A stretch of DNA of 64,000 nucleotides from Parazoarcus communis (lineage in GTDB: Bacteria; Pseudomonadota; Gammaproteobacteria; Burkholderiales; Rhodocyclaceae), in contig NZ_CP022187.1 of the NCBI RefSeq assembly GCF_003111645.1, positions 496,001 to 560,000 on the forward strand, written 5' to 3'. The number at the start of each line of letters is the position of its first letter. Position 1 is the first letter of the stretch. The translations under genes were made by a program, and so were the position numbers. Positions 53,761-63,595 of this stretch are shown piece after piece. Under the pieces are notes generated by a model. That model had not been told where the DNA came from. It saw nothing but the letters and a program-made list of their open reading frames with translations, and made no database searches.

Positions 53761-55119
53761 ATGATCAAGAAGAAGCATCTAATTTGGGTGGCGATCGCTG
53801 CCATGGCGAGTCCGGTCCTTGCTGCTGTCAGTGCTGATGAAGCAAAGCAGCTCGGTACGACCCTGACCAAGTACGGCGCCATCAAGGCGGGAAACAAGGA
53901 AGGCACGATCCCTGAATATACGGGAGGCTTGACCACGGCGCCGGCAGATTTCAAGCCGGATAGCGGCTACTGGGCTGATCCCTACCGCGACGAAAAGCCC
54001 GTGCTGCGTATTGACGGCAAGAATGTCGACCAGTACGCGGAAAAGCTGAGCGCGGGTCAGCGCGAAATTCTCAAGAAGAATCCGTCGTTCTACATGGATG
54101 TGTACCCTACACATCGAAGCGCAGCCGTGCCCGACAAGGTGCTGGCCGCGACCGTGCGCAATGCGACGACCTGCAACACACTCAAGGACGGTCTCGCGGT
54201 CGATCCTGCGTGCCGGGGAGGTCTGCCTTTCGCGGTTCCGAAGACCGGTAACGAAGTGATGTGGAACCTGCTGCTGCGTTACAAGGCGGAAACAACCACA
54301 AAGTCGTCGCGCTCCTGGGTGGTCGATTCCAACGGCAAGGCTGTGATGACAGCTCAGCAGAAAACCCTTGAGGAGCATCCGTACTATCAGGACGATCTTG
54401 ATGGGCGCGATCCGCAGATGTTCTGGCGGACCTATTCCGTGACTCAGGCTCCGATCCGCAAAGCGGGCGAACTGACCGGTCTGATGGATTTTCTTGATCC
54501 GACCGAGAAGCCACGCCGTGCCTGGAGCTACACGCCGGGCCAGCGCCGTATCAAACTTGCGCCCGAGTTCTCCTATGACACTCCCGTTTCGAGCATGGGG
54601 GGCGTGACACTGTTCGACGAGTTGTTTGTGTTCTCAGGTCAGATGGATCGCTTCGACTTCAAGCTTGTCGGCAAGAAGGAGATGTATGTTCCCTACAACG
54701 CCTACAAGCTCTACTTTGGCTGCGGTGTTCAGGAGCAGTTCATGGAGAAGCACCCGAATCCGGCTTGCTGGCGCTGGGAGCTGCACCGAGTCTGGGAGGT
54801 AGAGGCGACGCTCAAGCCGGGCTTCCGTCACGTCTATACCAAGCGGACGTATTACATCGACGAGGATAGCTATGGCGCCATGCTCTATGACGCTTACGAC
54901 CAGAACGGTCAGCTATATCGCTCGATCTTCAATGCAATGATTCAGATGTATGACGTCAAGGCTCCCTATATCGTCAAGAACGTCGTGTTCGACTTCAACA
55001 AGGGGATGTATGCCCTGGTGAACGATGCGATCGAGGGCGGTTATGGCGTCATGAGCGAACCGTTGAAGAACCGGGAGCTCAGTCCCGAAGCGATTGTCGG
55101 ACGCGAAACGGCGCGCTGA
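53761..55119 (+). CDS. DUF1329 periplasmic/outer-membrane-associated protein
   Basis: The 452-residue protein has a signal peptide (MIKKKHLIWVAIAAMASPVLA) and the DUF1329 landmarks: LGTTLTKYGAIKAGNKEGTIPEYTGG in two parts, NVDQYAEKLS, RSWVVDSNGK and a C-terminal RHVYTKRTYYIDED strand. The fold is LolA/LolB-like, binding lipid-like ligands. It begins 24 bases after the DUF1302 stop, as in most genomes. Confidence 0.92.
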   Translation: MIKKKHLIWVAIAAMASPVLAAVSADEAKQLGTTLTKYGAIKAGNKEGTIPEYTGGLTTAPADFKPDSGYWADPYRDEKPVLRIDGKNVDQYAEKLSAGQREILKKNPSFYMDVYPTHRSAAVPDKVLAATVRNATTCNTLKDGLAVDPACRGGLPFAVPKTGNEVMWNLLLRYKAETTTKSSRSWVVDSNGKAVMTAQQKTLEEHPYYQDDLDGRDPQMFWRTYSVTQAPIRKAGELTGLMDFLDPTEKPRRAWSYTPGQRRIKLAPEFSYDTPVSSMGGVTLFDELFVFSGQMDRFDFKLVGKKEMYVPYNAYKLYFGCGVQEQFMEKHPNPACWRWELHRVWEVEATLKPGFRHVYTKRTYYIDEDSYGAMLYDAYDQNGQLYRSIFNAMIQMYDVKAPYIVKNVVFDFNKGMYALVNDAIEGGYGVMSEPLKNRELSPEAIVGRETAR

Positions 55120-55228
55120 TCGCTTTGACGATTGCGAAGGGCATCAGCGCACCGATGCCCGTCTTCAAGTTTTCCGGAGCGGCCATCAATGATGATCGTT
55201 CCGGGAAGGCTGGAAGCATCAATCTATC

Positions 55229-56362
55229 GTGACTGGAACGCATCCCTTGAAAAATTATCGAAATCGCATTCTCCCGCGTTTTGCGCGGATGGGCGTGGCC
55301 TGTGCGTTATTGAGCGCCGCCGCAGTTGCGATGAGCCTGACGCCGGTTGTTGCCGATGTGCTCGACATACCTGCGACCCTCTCGCCGCTCGCGTTGCGCA
55401 GTCCTGTGACGGGAATCGCGTCCTCTGGCGGTGTTGCGATCGCGGTGGGTCCTCGTGGCGTCGTGCTGCGGTCGACTGACAGTGGAGAAACCTGGAAACA
55501 GATCCAGGTGCCGAACAGCGCCGATCTTGCAAGCGTGCGTTTCACCGATGACAACACCGCATGGGTCATGGGGCATGACGGCATTGTGCTGCGCTCGACC
55601 GACAAAGGTGAAAACTGGACCCGAATACTTGATGGTCGCGTCGCGTTGAGTCTGATTGATGCTTACTACGCCAAACAGGCCGCCGCAGGTGATGAGGGCG
55701 CTGAGCGAGTGCAGGTCGAGATCGAGCGTGCAGCTGCGCAGTCGGCGACACCGGGTGTGCTGTCGTACCCTTTCTTCGATATCGCGTTGAATGCGGATGG
55801 TGAGGGTTTTCTGGTTGGTGCATTTGGTTTGTTGCTGCATACGACCGATGGCGGCGCAAGCTGGGAGCCCTGGCTTGAGCGGGCCGAGAATCCCAGAAGA
55901 ATGCACCTCTACATGCTGAATACGGTCGGAAATGAGGTCTATCTTTCGGGTGAGCAAGGTGTAATGCGGCGGCTGGATCGTGCGTCAGGACAGTTCGTCA
56001 CCATCGAGACGCCTTATGGCGGAAGTTTTTTCGGCAGCCTCGCCTCGAATGAGACCCTGATCGTGTACGGACTTCGTGGTACTGCCTTGGTAAGCACGGA
56101 TGGGGGCCTGGAATGGAAACCAGTGAAGCTTAATGTCGATGCTTCCATTGTCGCCGCCTTGCCAGCAGCGGATGGGCGATTGGTGTGGGTATCGCAGGAT
56201 GGACAGGTTCGCTTGAGTGATCGTGACGGCTCTTCTGTCACGGAGCTCGACATGCCCCGCGCCGGTGAAGTGCTGTCCGCTGCATTGGTTGCACCGAGAC
56301 GGCTTGCGCTCGGCACTCACCAGGGTATTCGGTTAGTGGACATCCCAATGGGTCGTCCTTAG
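55229..56362 (+). CDS. Ycf48-like beta-propeller, secreted
   Basis: GTG 55229 is taken as start; ATG 55289 would remove the basic N-terminus but keep the hydrophobic core. The 377-residue protein has a signal-like segment, then repeated BNR/Ycf48 blades (VLRSTDSGETWKQIQVP, VLRSTDKGENWTRILD, LLHTTDGGASWEPWLE, ALVSTDGGLEWKPV). It is likely periplasmic. Such proteins are typically encoded next to RND/MMPL permeases and may assist complex assembly. Confidence 0.85.
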   Translation: MTGTHPLKNYRNRILPRFARMGVACALLSAAAVAMSLTPVVADVLDIPATLSPLALRSPVTGIASSGGVAIAVGPRGVVLRSTDSGETWKQIQVPNSADLASVRFTDDNTAWVMGHDGIVLRSTDKGENWTRILDGRVALSLIDAYYAKQAAAGDEGAERVQVEIERAAAQSATPGVLSYPFFDIALNADGEGFLVGAFGLLLHTTDGGASWEPWLERAENPRRMHLYMLNTVGNEVYLSGEQGVMRRLDRASGQFVTIETPYGGSFFGSLASNETLIVYGLRGTALVSTDGGLEWKPVKLNVDASIVAALPAADGRLVWVSQDGQVRLSDRDGSSVTELDMPRAGEVLSAALVAPRRLALGTHQGIRLVDIPMGRP

Positions 56363-56403
56363 GCCGGATTCTCCTCAAAAAATCATCTATTCAAGAGATC
56401 TCC

Positions 56404-58833
56404 ATGGCAGGCCATAGCGAAAACCCGGCAATGCCCATTGTCCGCGAACTGAAGGATTTTGACCTGCAGTCCGGAAATGGACTCGAACGGTTCATCTTCA
56501 ACAATCGGGTTCTCGTGTTCCTCGCGTGCCTGATTGCTACCGTCCTTCTCGGCGTTGCTGCTTCGCGCATTGAGGTCAACGCGAATTTCGAGCGGATGAT
56601 TCCGATCGGCAGCCCGTACATCCAGAACTACCTTGACAACAAGAGTGAGTTGCCCGGTCTTGGCAATACTGTGCGGGTCGTGGTCGAGAACAGAACGGGC
56701 GATATTTTCGACCGCGAATACCTCGATGTTCTGCGCAAGATCAATGACGACCTCTACCTTATCCCTGGGGTTGATCGTTCGTGGATGAAGTCGATCTGGA
56801 TGCCGATCGTGCGCTGGCGTGAGGTCACGGAGGATGGCATCAACGGCGGAGCGGTCATGCCGTCAAATTACAACGGCGACGCGGAGTCGATCTCGACGCT
56901 CAGAGCAAATATCGCAAAAGCCGGCATTGTCGGTCGCCTGGTGGCGACCGATCTGAAGTCCAGCATGATCGTGGCCCCTTTGCTGGACATCAACCCCGAT
57001 ACCGGTGATGCCTTGAACTATGGGCAGTTCTCCAATGAACTGGAGCAGAAGATTCGCGCTTATGAAAGCGATCGGATCGGCATCCATATCGTTGGTTTCG
57101 CAAAGATCGTCGGTGACCTGATCGATGGTTTGCGCGAAGTGATGATGTTCTTTGCGGTTTCTGTGGCTGTGGCAGCGTTGTTTGTGTACATCTATACCCG
57201 GTGTGTGCGCAGTACGCTGTTGCTGGTGACGGTCGCCGTTATTGGTGTGGTCTGGCTGCTCGGCTTGATGCAACTGCTTGGCTACGAGTTGGATCCGTAC
57301 TCGATTCTCGTGCCCTTCCTGATTTTTGCGATTGGTCTTTCCCACGGTGCGCAAAAGATGAACGGCATCATGCAGGACATCGGGCGCGGTACGCACAAGT
57401 ATGTAGCCGCACGCTACACCTTCCGCCGCCTGTTCATGGCAGGGCTGACCGCATTGCTTGCGAACATCGTCGGATTCGCTGTCCTGATCATCATTGACAT
57501 TCCGGTTATTCGCGATCTCGCACTGACCACCAGCGTTGGCGTTTCAGTCCTGATCTTCACCAAGCTTGTGTTGATCCCCGTCGCACTGTCCTATATGGGG
57601 GTCAGTGAATCGGCCGCGAAGCACGCCATGAACGATGGCAGCAATGATTCCGGGAAACAATCGTTAACGAGCAGGGTCTGGGTGCTTCTTGACGAGCTGA
57701 CCGAGCGTCGCTGGGCACTTGTTGCGATTGCGGTTGCGGTGCTGATTACCGTGGTCAGCGGAGTGGTGATGCAGGATCTTCGTATCGGTGATCTGGATGC
57801 AGGGGCTCCGGAGCTGCGCCCGGACTCCCGATACAATCGTGACAACGCCTATATAACAGATAACTACGGGCTTTCGAGCGACCAGTTTGTCGTCATCATG
57901 AAGACGAGTGACGAGGGGTGCCGACTGTATTCCTCACTGCAGAAAATGGATGCTCTGTCCCAGGCTTTGCGGGCCGATCCGGCGGTGCAGACGACAACCT
58001 CATTGGCAGAGACGGTAAAATTCATCACTTCGGCGATGTTCGAAGGTAATCCCAAGTGGCTGACGTTGAGCCGCAATCAATCGATTGTCGACTCGGCTGT
58101 TTCAGCTGCGATCATTGGCACGCCCGATATCACCAATCAGCCGTGCTCGGTTTCGCCCTTGATCGCCTATTTGTCCGACCACAAGGCCGATACGGTCGGT
58201 CGTGTGCTGGCGACTGCCGAAGCATTTGCAAATGCTAACAACACTGCAGCGGATGCCAATGAGCCCGTTCAGTTCTTGCTTGCGGCGGGTAGTGCGGGGA
58301 TTGAGGCCGCGACCAATATCGAGGTGCAAAAGAGCATTGTCACGATGTACCTCGCCGTCTATGGCGCGACGGCGTTGCTATGCCTGATTACCTTCAAGAG
58401 CATAAGAGCCACCATTGTTGCGCTCATACCGCTGGTGATGACGACGATCATTTGCAAGGCCTTGATGGTATGGCTCGGGATCGGTCTCAAGGTGGCGACA
58501 CTGCCGGTTATTGCAGTCGGGGTCGGGGTGGGCGTTGACTATGCGCTTTACCTGCTTAGTGTCCAGATCGCGGTTCAACGTCATGGTGGCAGCTTGCGCA
58601 TGGCTTACCGGCGCTCGCTGGATTTCACCGGTAAGGTCGTTGCGCTCGTTGGCCTTACGATGGCGGCAGGCGTTATCACCTGGGCGTGGTCGCCAATCAA
58701 ATTTCAGGCGGACATGGGCATTCTGCTGACCTTCATGTTCCTGTGGAACATGCTGGGTGCATTGATCCTTATTCCAGCCCTGTCCCATTTCATGCTCAAC
58801 CCGCAGCGCGGGAAAGCGTCGCATCCTGCATGA
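56404..58833 (+). CDS. MMPL/RND-family transporter
   Basis: The 809-residue protein has the duplicated RND layout: one early helix, a periplasmic domain (~60-220), a bundle of helices with SHGAQKMNG-type loop, a second periplasmic domain (~480-620) and a final bundle with GVGVGVDYALYLLS. It lacks the membrane-fusion partner of tripartite pumps. MMPL relatives move lipids or hydrophobic compounds. With DUF1302, DUF1329 and the propeller it forms a recurrent four-gene envelope module. Confidence 0.93.
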   Translation: MAGHSENPAMPIVRELKDFDLQSGNGLERFIFNNRVLVFLACLIATVLLGVAASRIEVNANFERMIPIGSPYIQNYLDNKSELPGLGNTVRVVVENRTGDIFDREYLDVLRKINDDLYLIPGVDRSWMKSIWMPIVRWREVTEDGINGGAVMPSNYNGDAESISTLRANIAKAGIVGRLVATDLKSSMIVAPLLDINPDTGDALNYGQFSNELEQKIRAYESDRIGIHIVGFAKIVGDLIDGLREVMMFFAVSVAVAALFVYIYTRCVRSTLLLVTVAVIGVVWLLGLMQLLGYELDPYSILVPFLIFAIGLSHGAQKMNGIMQDIGRGTHKYVAARYTFRRLFMAGLTALLANIVGFAVLIIIDIPVIRDLALTTSVGVSVLIFTKLVLIPVALSYMGVSESAAKHAMNDGSNDSGKQSLTSRVWVLLDELTERRWALVAIAVAVLITVVSGVVMQDLRIGDLDAGAPELRPDSRYNRDNAYITDNYGLSSDQFVVIMKTSDEGCRLYSSLQKMDALSQALRADPAVQTTTSLAETVKFITSAMFEGNPKWLTLSRNQSIVDSAVSAAIIGTPDITNQPCSVSPLIAYLSDHKADTVGRVLATAEAFANANNTAADANEPVQFLLAAGSAGIEAATNIEVQKSIVTMYLAVYGATALLCLITFKSIRATIVALIPLVMTTIICKALMVWLGIGLKVATLPVIAVGVGVGVDYALYLLSVQIAVQRHGGSLRMAYRRSLDFTGKVVALVGLTMAAGVITWAWSPIKFQADMGILLTFMFLWNMLGALILIPALSHFMLNPQRGKASHPA

Positions 58834-58988
58834 CGATTATCTGAACACCCTTTCCGCGCGGTATCGCGAGGAAGATTCCGGATGAGTGCAGGGCGTGTGC
58901 TCCTGTCGCTCCAATTTTGGTGGTTTGCATGAGCTGCAAAAGGCAGTAGGGACTCGTGCGGCCAGATTGATCACGAATGGAGACAAAT

Positions 58989-59954
58989 ATGTTCGATCTG
59001 TTAATGAGTGCCGACATGATGGTGCCAGATCCTGATGGGATGGCCGACCTTCTTGCCGACAAGCTGGGTGTTCATAAGCATGAGCGTTGGCGCCAGGCTT
59101 TCGACAACCATCCGTATATTGCTCACTTTCTGAGGGTGCACAAGTCGCTCGCAGTCTCGCCGACAAGGGTTGAGCCACAGTGGCACCTCGACTTCGAGAA
59201 CCCCGGTGATCCAATGTTCCACGAGTTCCTCGAGAGCCTGAAGGACTTTCAGGGGCGCCATCGTCCGATGATCACCCACTCGGTTGTGCTCGCACTGCAC
59301 GGGCCAAAGTTCGACACTTTCGTCGAAAGGCTGATGCGTCGAGGCCTGGAATTCCGTATGGCCCAGCGCACGCCGGAGATGCCATTCGACCGACTGTGGC
59401 TGGGTGCAACGCCAGAGCGCCCGCGTTATCAACCGACGGTTGATGGCGGTCTCTGTATTGAAGTGATGCCGATGGAGCCGCTGCAGATGCCGGCGGAGAC
59501 GTTCTCTGTACCGCCTGCGCAGCCGCGCGATGCAAAGCCAGGTGACATGGTGCGTGTTACTGCCCGAGGATTCCTTGTTCGAAACCTGAACGAAACCCTT
59601 CGCAAGTGTTCGGTGAATCTCGACTGGGAGCCGAGCGGCGAGATCGAAGCCCTGCACCGCGAGGGCTATTGTCGGGCAACCATGCCGTTTACCGTCGCCA
59701 ACAGCGCGTCGCTCGACATCATCGAGCCGACCCGTTGGGACAGTCTTGCCGGGCACTACCTCAACAACTGGGGGCCGGGCTTGTACTACATCCGAATTGG
59801 TGTCACCGACCTGAAAGCCAAGGCTGAGGACCTCAAAGCTCGCGGGACGCGTTTTACCTGGGTGGAGGAGTCGGAAGCTGTTGGTGGCGGGTCATTGATT
59901 CGAGTCGACCCTGACCAGCTTCGCGGCCAGGTGTTCGAGTTTGAGGAGTGCTGA
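58989..59954 (+). CDS. VOC/glyoxalase-superfamily protein
   Basis: I choose ATG 58989 behind ATGGAGACAA; an ATG at 58977 overlaps that ribosome site. The 321-residue protein is VOC-like, with two parts (HSVVLALHGPKFDTFVERLMRRG and YYIRIGVTDLKAKAEDLKARG). The classic His/His/Glu iron set is not clear, though GQVFEFEEC resembles a final Glu strand. An isomerase, hydrolase or non-catalytic role is as likely as a dioxygenase. Confidence 0.7.
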   Translation: MFDLLMSADMMVPDPDGMADLLADKLGVHKHERWRQAFDNHPYIAHFLRVHKSLAVSPTRVEPQWHLDFENPGDPMFHEFLESLKDFQGRHRPMITHSVVLALHGPKFDTFVERLMRRGLEFRMAQRTPEMPFDRLWLGATPERPRYQPTVDGGLCIEVMPMEPLQMPAETFSVPPAQPRDAKPGDMVRVTARGFLVRNLNETLRKCSVNLDWEPSGEIEALHREGYCRATMPFTVANSASLDIIEPTRWDSLAGHYLNNWGPGLYYIRIGVTDLKAKAEDLKARGTRFTWVEESEAVGGGSLIRVDPDQLRGQVFEFEEC

Positions 59955-59955
59955 A

Positions 59956-60798
59956 ATGGTGACGAGCATTGAGAAGCAGGGCGAGGCTGATCTGGAGACG
60001 ACGCGGGTACGTGCGATAAACGCGGCGGTGACAGTGGAGCAGCGTGGCAGTGTCGGTTGGATCGTCCTTAACCGGCCCGCTCAGATCAATGCCATCAACG
60101 ACCACATCCGAGTCGGTGTACCCGAGGCTTTGCGCGAGCTAAACGCGGATGCTGAGATACGGGTCATTGTGATCCGCGGTGAAGGGCCACGGGGGTTCTG
60201 CGCTGGCGCTGATATCAAAGAGCAACGCGGGGCGGAGACCGCAGTCCAGGTCCGCGGGCGAATGGAAGGGGCGCGCTGGATCGAAGCGTTAGATGAAACC
60301 GAGAAGCCTGTCATTGCTGCTATTCACGGATATTGCATGGGTGGCGGGTTGGAACTCGCGCTTGCATGCGATATCCGCTACGCGACGCCAGATGCGATTT
60401 TCAGCCTTCCAGAAACAGCCTTGGGCCTGATACCTGGCGGTGGGGGAACCCAGCGTCTTCCTCGTGTGGTCGGTCCCGGACGTGCGCTCGACCTGTTGCT
60501 GACGGGAGACAAGGTCAACGCGGAGCGCGCACGCGAGATTGGCCTCATTACCCGGGTTTCTACTAAGACTGAGTCCCTGCTTTCAGAGGTTGCTGATTTT
60601 GCGGCCAGCATCGCGGCGCGGTCACCGCTTGCGACCCTGTTTGTAAAGAGGGCCGCGCGTGCGGCTCTTGATCTTGATCTCAAGAAGGGGCTCGACCTCG
60701 AACTCGATCTGTTTGCACTTTTGAAGCCGAGTGAAGACGCGGCTGAAGCCGCGCTTGCCTTCAAGGAAAAGCGACCGCCGCACTTTGCTGGACGCTGA
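59956..60798 (+). CDS. Enoyl-CoA hydratase/isomerase
   Basis: ATG 59956 follows GAGGAGTGC. The 280-residue crotonase has the oxyanion motifs FCAGADIKEQ and GYCMGGGLELALACDIRYA. Catalytic Glu is in the usual PETALGLIPGGGG position, and a nearby Asp (ALDLLLTG) is in place of the second Glu. It is a better candidate for a true hydratase than the 10824 gene. It follows the VOC gene by one base. Confidence 0.92.
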   Translation: MVTSIEKQGEADLETTRVRAINAAVTVEQRGSVGWIVLNRPAQINAINDHIRVGVPEALRELNADAEIRVIVIRGEGPRGFCAGADIKEQRGAETAVQVRGRMEGARWIEALDETEKPVIAAIHGYCMGGGLELALACDIRYATPDAIFSLPETALGLIPGGGGTQRLPRVVGPGRALDLLLTGDKVNAERAREIGLITRVSTKTESLLSEVADFAASIAARSPLATLFVKRAARAALDLDLKKGLDLELDLFALLKPSEDAAEAALAFKEKRPPHFAGR

Positions 60799-60848
60799 GG
60801 TGGGCATCACAGGTTTGACAAGAACAAAGATATTTGGAGACCGCAGTC

Positions 60849-61679
60849 ATGAGTGATCGAAAACTTGAAGGGCGCGTGGCGATCATTACCGGCGCAGGTG
60901 GCGGACTTGGAGCCGAGTCAGCCCGGGTCCTGGCGATGCATGGTGCTAGCGTGGGTGTTATCGATATCAACATGGAGGCGGCCGAGCGCGTCGCGGCAGA
61001 GATCGTTGCCAGCGGCGGCAAGGCCTTGGCCGTGCGTACCGACGTCTCCGTAGAGGCGGACGTCAAGGCCATGGTTGAGGCCATTGTCGTCCGTTTCGGG
61101 CGTGTTGACGTGCTGTACAGCAACGCGGCCTTGTTGAGTGTTGATCAACGCCGACTTGATCGTGATGTAATTAATATGGACGTCGATGCATGGGATCGCG
61201 CCATGGGCGTGAACCTGAGGGGCGCGATGCTGTGTGCGAAGTATGCGGTGCGCGAAATGCTCAAGAACGAAAAGGGGTCGCTGATTTTTGCAACCTCCGG
61301 CCTTGGGGTTCAGGGCGATTTGTCGCTATCCGCATACGCAGCATCCAAGGCCGCATTGATCATGCTCAGCCGGTCCATCGCTACGCAGTATGGCAAGCAG
61401 GGTATTCGCTCCAATGCGATGCAGATCGGGTTGGCGCCGTCCGAGAATGCTCACGGCAGCATGCCCGCCGAGGTCATCCAGATTCTTCGCGACAACCATC
61501 TGACACCGGATGTGGGAACACCGCGCCAGATCGCGGATGTCGTTGCCTTCCTCGCCAGTGATGAAGCTGCATTCGTGACCGGGTCGACGCTGGTGGCAGA
61601 TGGTGGGTTTTCCGCCCACACACCTTCACTGGTTGCGATGAAAGCGCTGTTTGCGCAGACCGGCGCGAAGGGCATGTGA
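60849..61679 (+). CDS. Short-chain dehydrogenase/reductase
   Basis: ATG 60849 follows TTGGAGACC. The 276-residue protein has TGAGGGLG, NAA, Ser in FATSGLG and the catalytic YAASK. It is a complete SDR, probably acting on a hydroxyacyl or ring alcohol. GAGGAG links it to the next gene. Confidence 0.93.
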   Translation: MSDRKLEGRVAIITGAGGGLGAESARVLAMHGASVGVIDINMEAAERVAAEIVASGGKALAVRTDVSVEADVKAMVEAIVVRFGRVDVLYSNAALLSVDQRRLDRDVINMDVDAWDRAMGVNLRGAMLCAKYAVREMLKNEKGSLIFATSGLGVQGDLSLSAYAASKAALIMLSRSIATQYGKQGIRSNAMQIGLAPSENAHGSMPAEVIQILRDNHLTPDVGTPRQIADVVAFLASDEAAFVTGSTLVADGGFSAHTPSLVAMKALFAQTGAKGM

Positions 61680-61689
61680 GGAGCGTATC

Positions 61690-62616
61690 GTGAAAGCAGC
61701 CGTCATTAGCGAGCGGGGCGCAGCCCCCGCAGTGCAGGAGTTTCAGGAGCCGGTGCCACTGGATGGTGCCGTGCTGATCGAAGTCGATACCGCGGGTTTG
61801 GGTGGTTGGGACGTGTTGGGTGCTTATCGCATGGGGGTTGAATACCCCTGCGTGATTCGCGGCGAAGGGGTTGGTCGGGCCACAGATGGGAGGCGGGTCT
61901 ATTTCGGCGAACGCTCGGTCATGCCTTTCGGGGCCTGGGCGGAGCGTACGCTGGTGCCCGAAGCCGAGGTCTGGAATGTACCCGACTGGGTGGACGATAG
62001 GACTGCGATCACGATGGGCATTGCTGCGACGGGTGCTCTGGTGCCGCTTGAGCATGCAAAAATCCGCAAAGGGGAGCAAGTGCTGGTGCTGGGTGCTACG
62101 GGTACGCTCGGGCAGGTAGCGCTTCAGCTCGCACGTTATCTTGGCGCTGGCAGGGTGGTGGCTGCAGCACGATCTGCGGAGAGTCTGCAGCGGCTAAAGG
62201 CCCGTGGCATTGCCGACGAGGTCGTTGTGCTCGGTGGCGAGGACGATGTCGGTGCGCTCAAGGCAGCGGCTGGCGAAGGCTTCGATGTCGTGCTTGATCT
62301 CGTCTGTGGTCAGCCGATGCTCAATGCGCTGAAAGCGACCCGCTGGGGGGCGCGCATTCTCACCATCGGAACCGGCGCTGGGCGTCAGGTCAATCTGGAT
62401 ATTGCCGATCTGCTGTTCCGAAGTCTCGCGTGTATCGGTACTGGCCAACGCCCCCCATCTGAGCGCAGGGAGATCTGGGAGCGCCTATTGCGAATTTCAC
62501 GCGACGAGAACATTCAGGTCGACTACCTCGACTACACCCTGGATCAGGCTGCAGAGGCATGGGCTTCGCAGGTTGCCGGGCCACACGCCAAGATCACGGC
62601 ACGTATCCGTGCCTGA
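61690..62616 (+). CDS. MDR-family (quinone oxidoreductase-like) reductase
   Basis: GTG 61690 with GAGGAG upstream is preferred. The 308-residue protein has a GroES-like N-terminus and the NADPH motif VLGATGTLGQVALQLA, without the structural zinc cysteine cluster. It would reduce a C=C or carbonyl with NADPH. It abuts the Rieske gene at 62627. Confidence 0.88.
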   Translation: MKAAVISERGAAPAVQEFQEPVPLDGAVLIEVDTAGLGGWDVLGAYRMGVEYPCVIRGEGVGRATDGRRVYFGERSVMPFGAWAERTLVPEAEVWNVPDWVDDRTAITMGIAATGALVPLEHAKIRKGEQVLVLGATGTLGQVALQLARYLGAGRVVAAARSAESLQRLKARGIADEVVVLGGEDDVGALKAAAGEGFDVVLDLVCGQPMLNALKATRWGARILTIGTGAGRQVNLDIADLLFRSLACIGTGQRPPSERREIWERLLRISRDENIQVDYLDYTLDQAAEAWASQVAGPHAKITARIRA

Positions 62617-62626
62617 GTTCAACGAA

Positions 62627-63595
62627 ATGTTCGAAAAGAAGGTCGGACGTTGGTGGGCCGTCGCGCTGGCTGAGGCGGTGAAGGGCGACAAAGCCCTCGC
62701 CGTAACCTGCGAGGGTGAGCAACTGGCACTTTTCCGCAACGACGCAGGCGGGGTGTTCGCGCTGGAGGATCGCTGCCCCCATCGCCGCGTGCCCTTATCG
62801 CCCGGGCCGGTGAAGGCGAACGGTCTGCAGTGTCCCTATCATGGCTGGACTTTTGATGGCGCAAGCGGGGTGTGCGCTGACATTCCCAATCTGCGGCGGG
62901 ATGAAAAAGTGCCGGCTCGTTACGCCGCGCGCGCTTTTCCAGCCATCGAGTGCAACGGCTTCATCCATGTATGGCATGGCGAAGGGAGGCCGCACGGGGA
63001 GTTGCCATGTTTTGGTTACCAGGCTTTTGGCCCCGAACGCAAGGGCGTTGCGGTTGTCGGGCTGGCTTTGCATGACTATCTGGATATGATGCTCGACGGC
63101 CCGGAGTGTCTGCTCCGCTTCCCCGGCGTGCAGATCACCGATTTCTTTCTTGGCGACCCGAGACGGCAGGGGCGGCATCTGGTGCTCGACCGCGGTGCAG
63201 TATGGACGGGCAAGGGGCCCGGGCCGGCCTTTGTGAGGGATTATCCTCTATGGTTGCGGACGCGGGTGCCGCTTGACGGCGGCGATATCCAGGTTGAGTT
63301 GATGACCTCGGACGAAGTCCTGCTCGTCAGTATCGTGATCGCCGCCAGTGCCAATCGTCGCGGCACAACCAGTCTGTGCTGGCGCGGCTTTCAGCGCCGA
63401 AACCCAGTTGCTGGGACATCGCTGAAATGGCGCGTGCGTCAGGCAATAGGCATGACCTTGTTCGATGTCTTTGGCGCCGTCGACGGCCGGGCGGTCGCTG
63501 CTGTCGAGGTGGCGCCTTCGATTGAGCGTCATGCCTTCGTCGTTGCAAGCACCTCACCGAATCCACCGACCTTTCTCAAAAAGAGTGCGGCATGA
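62627..63595 (+). CDS. Rieske-domain oxygenase-like protein lacking the mononuclear iron motif
   Basis: ATG 62627 is taken as start; GTG 62609 is possible and would overlap the previous stop. The N-terminal Rieske motif is intact (DRCPHRRVPL, then CPYHGWTFDG). The catalytic domain follows but lacks the NxxDxxHxxxxH iron site: the matching region reads HDYLDMMLDGPECLLRF. The His ligands are Leu and Cys at those positions. At ~322 residues it is slightly short for a VanA/KshA-type alpha subunit. The next gene overlaps its stop by four bases and shows the opposite loss. They may be subunits of one enzyme, this one carrying only the electron-relay centre. Confidence 0.85.
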   Translation: MFEKKVGRWWAVALAEAVKGDKALAVTCEGEQLALFRNDAGGVFALEDRCPHRRVPLSPGPVKANGLQCPYHGWTFDGASGVCADIPNLRRDEKVPARYAARAFPAIECNGFIHVWHGEGRPHGELPCFGYQAFGPERKGVAVVGLALHDYLDMMLDGPECLLRFPGVQITDFFLGDPRRQGRHLVLDRGAVWTGKGPGPAFVRDYPLWLRTRVPLDGGDIQVELMTSDEVLLVSIVIAASANRRGTTSLCWRGFQRRNPVAGTSLKWRVRQAIGMTLFDVFGAVDGRAVAAVEVAPSIERHAFVVASTSPNPPTFLKKSAA

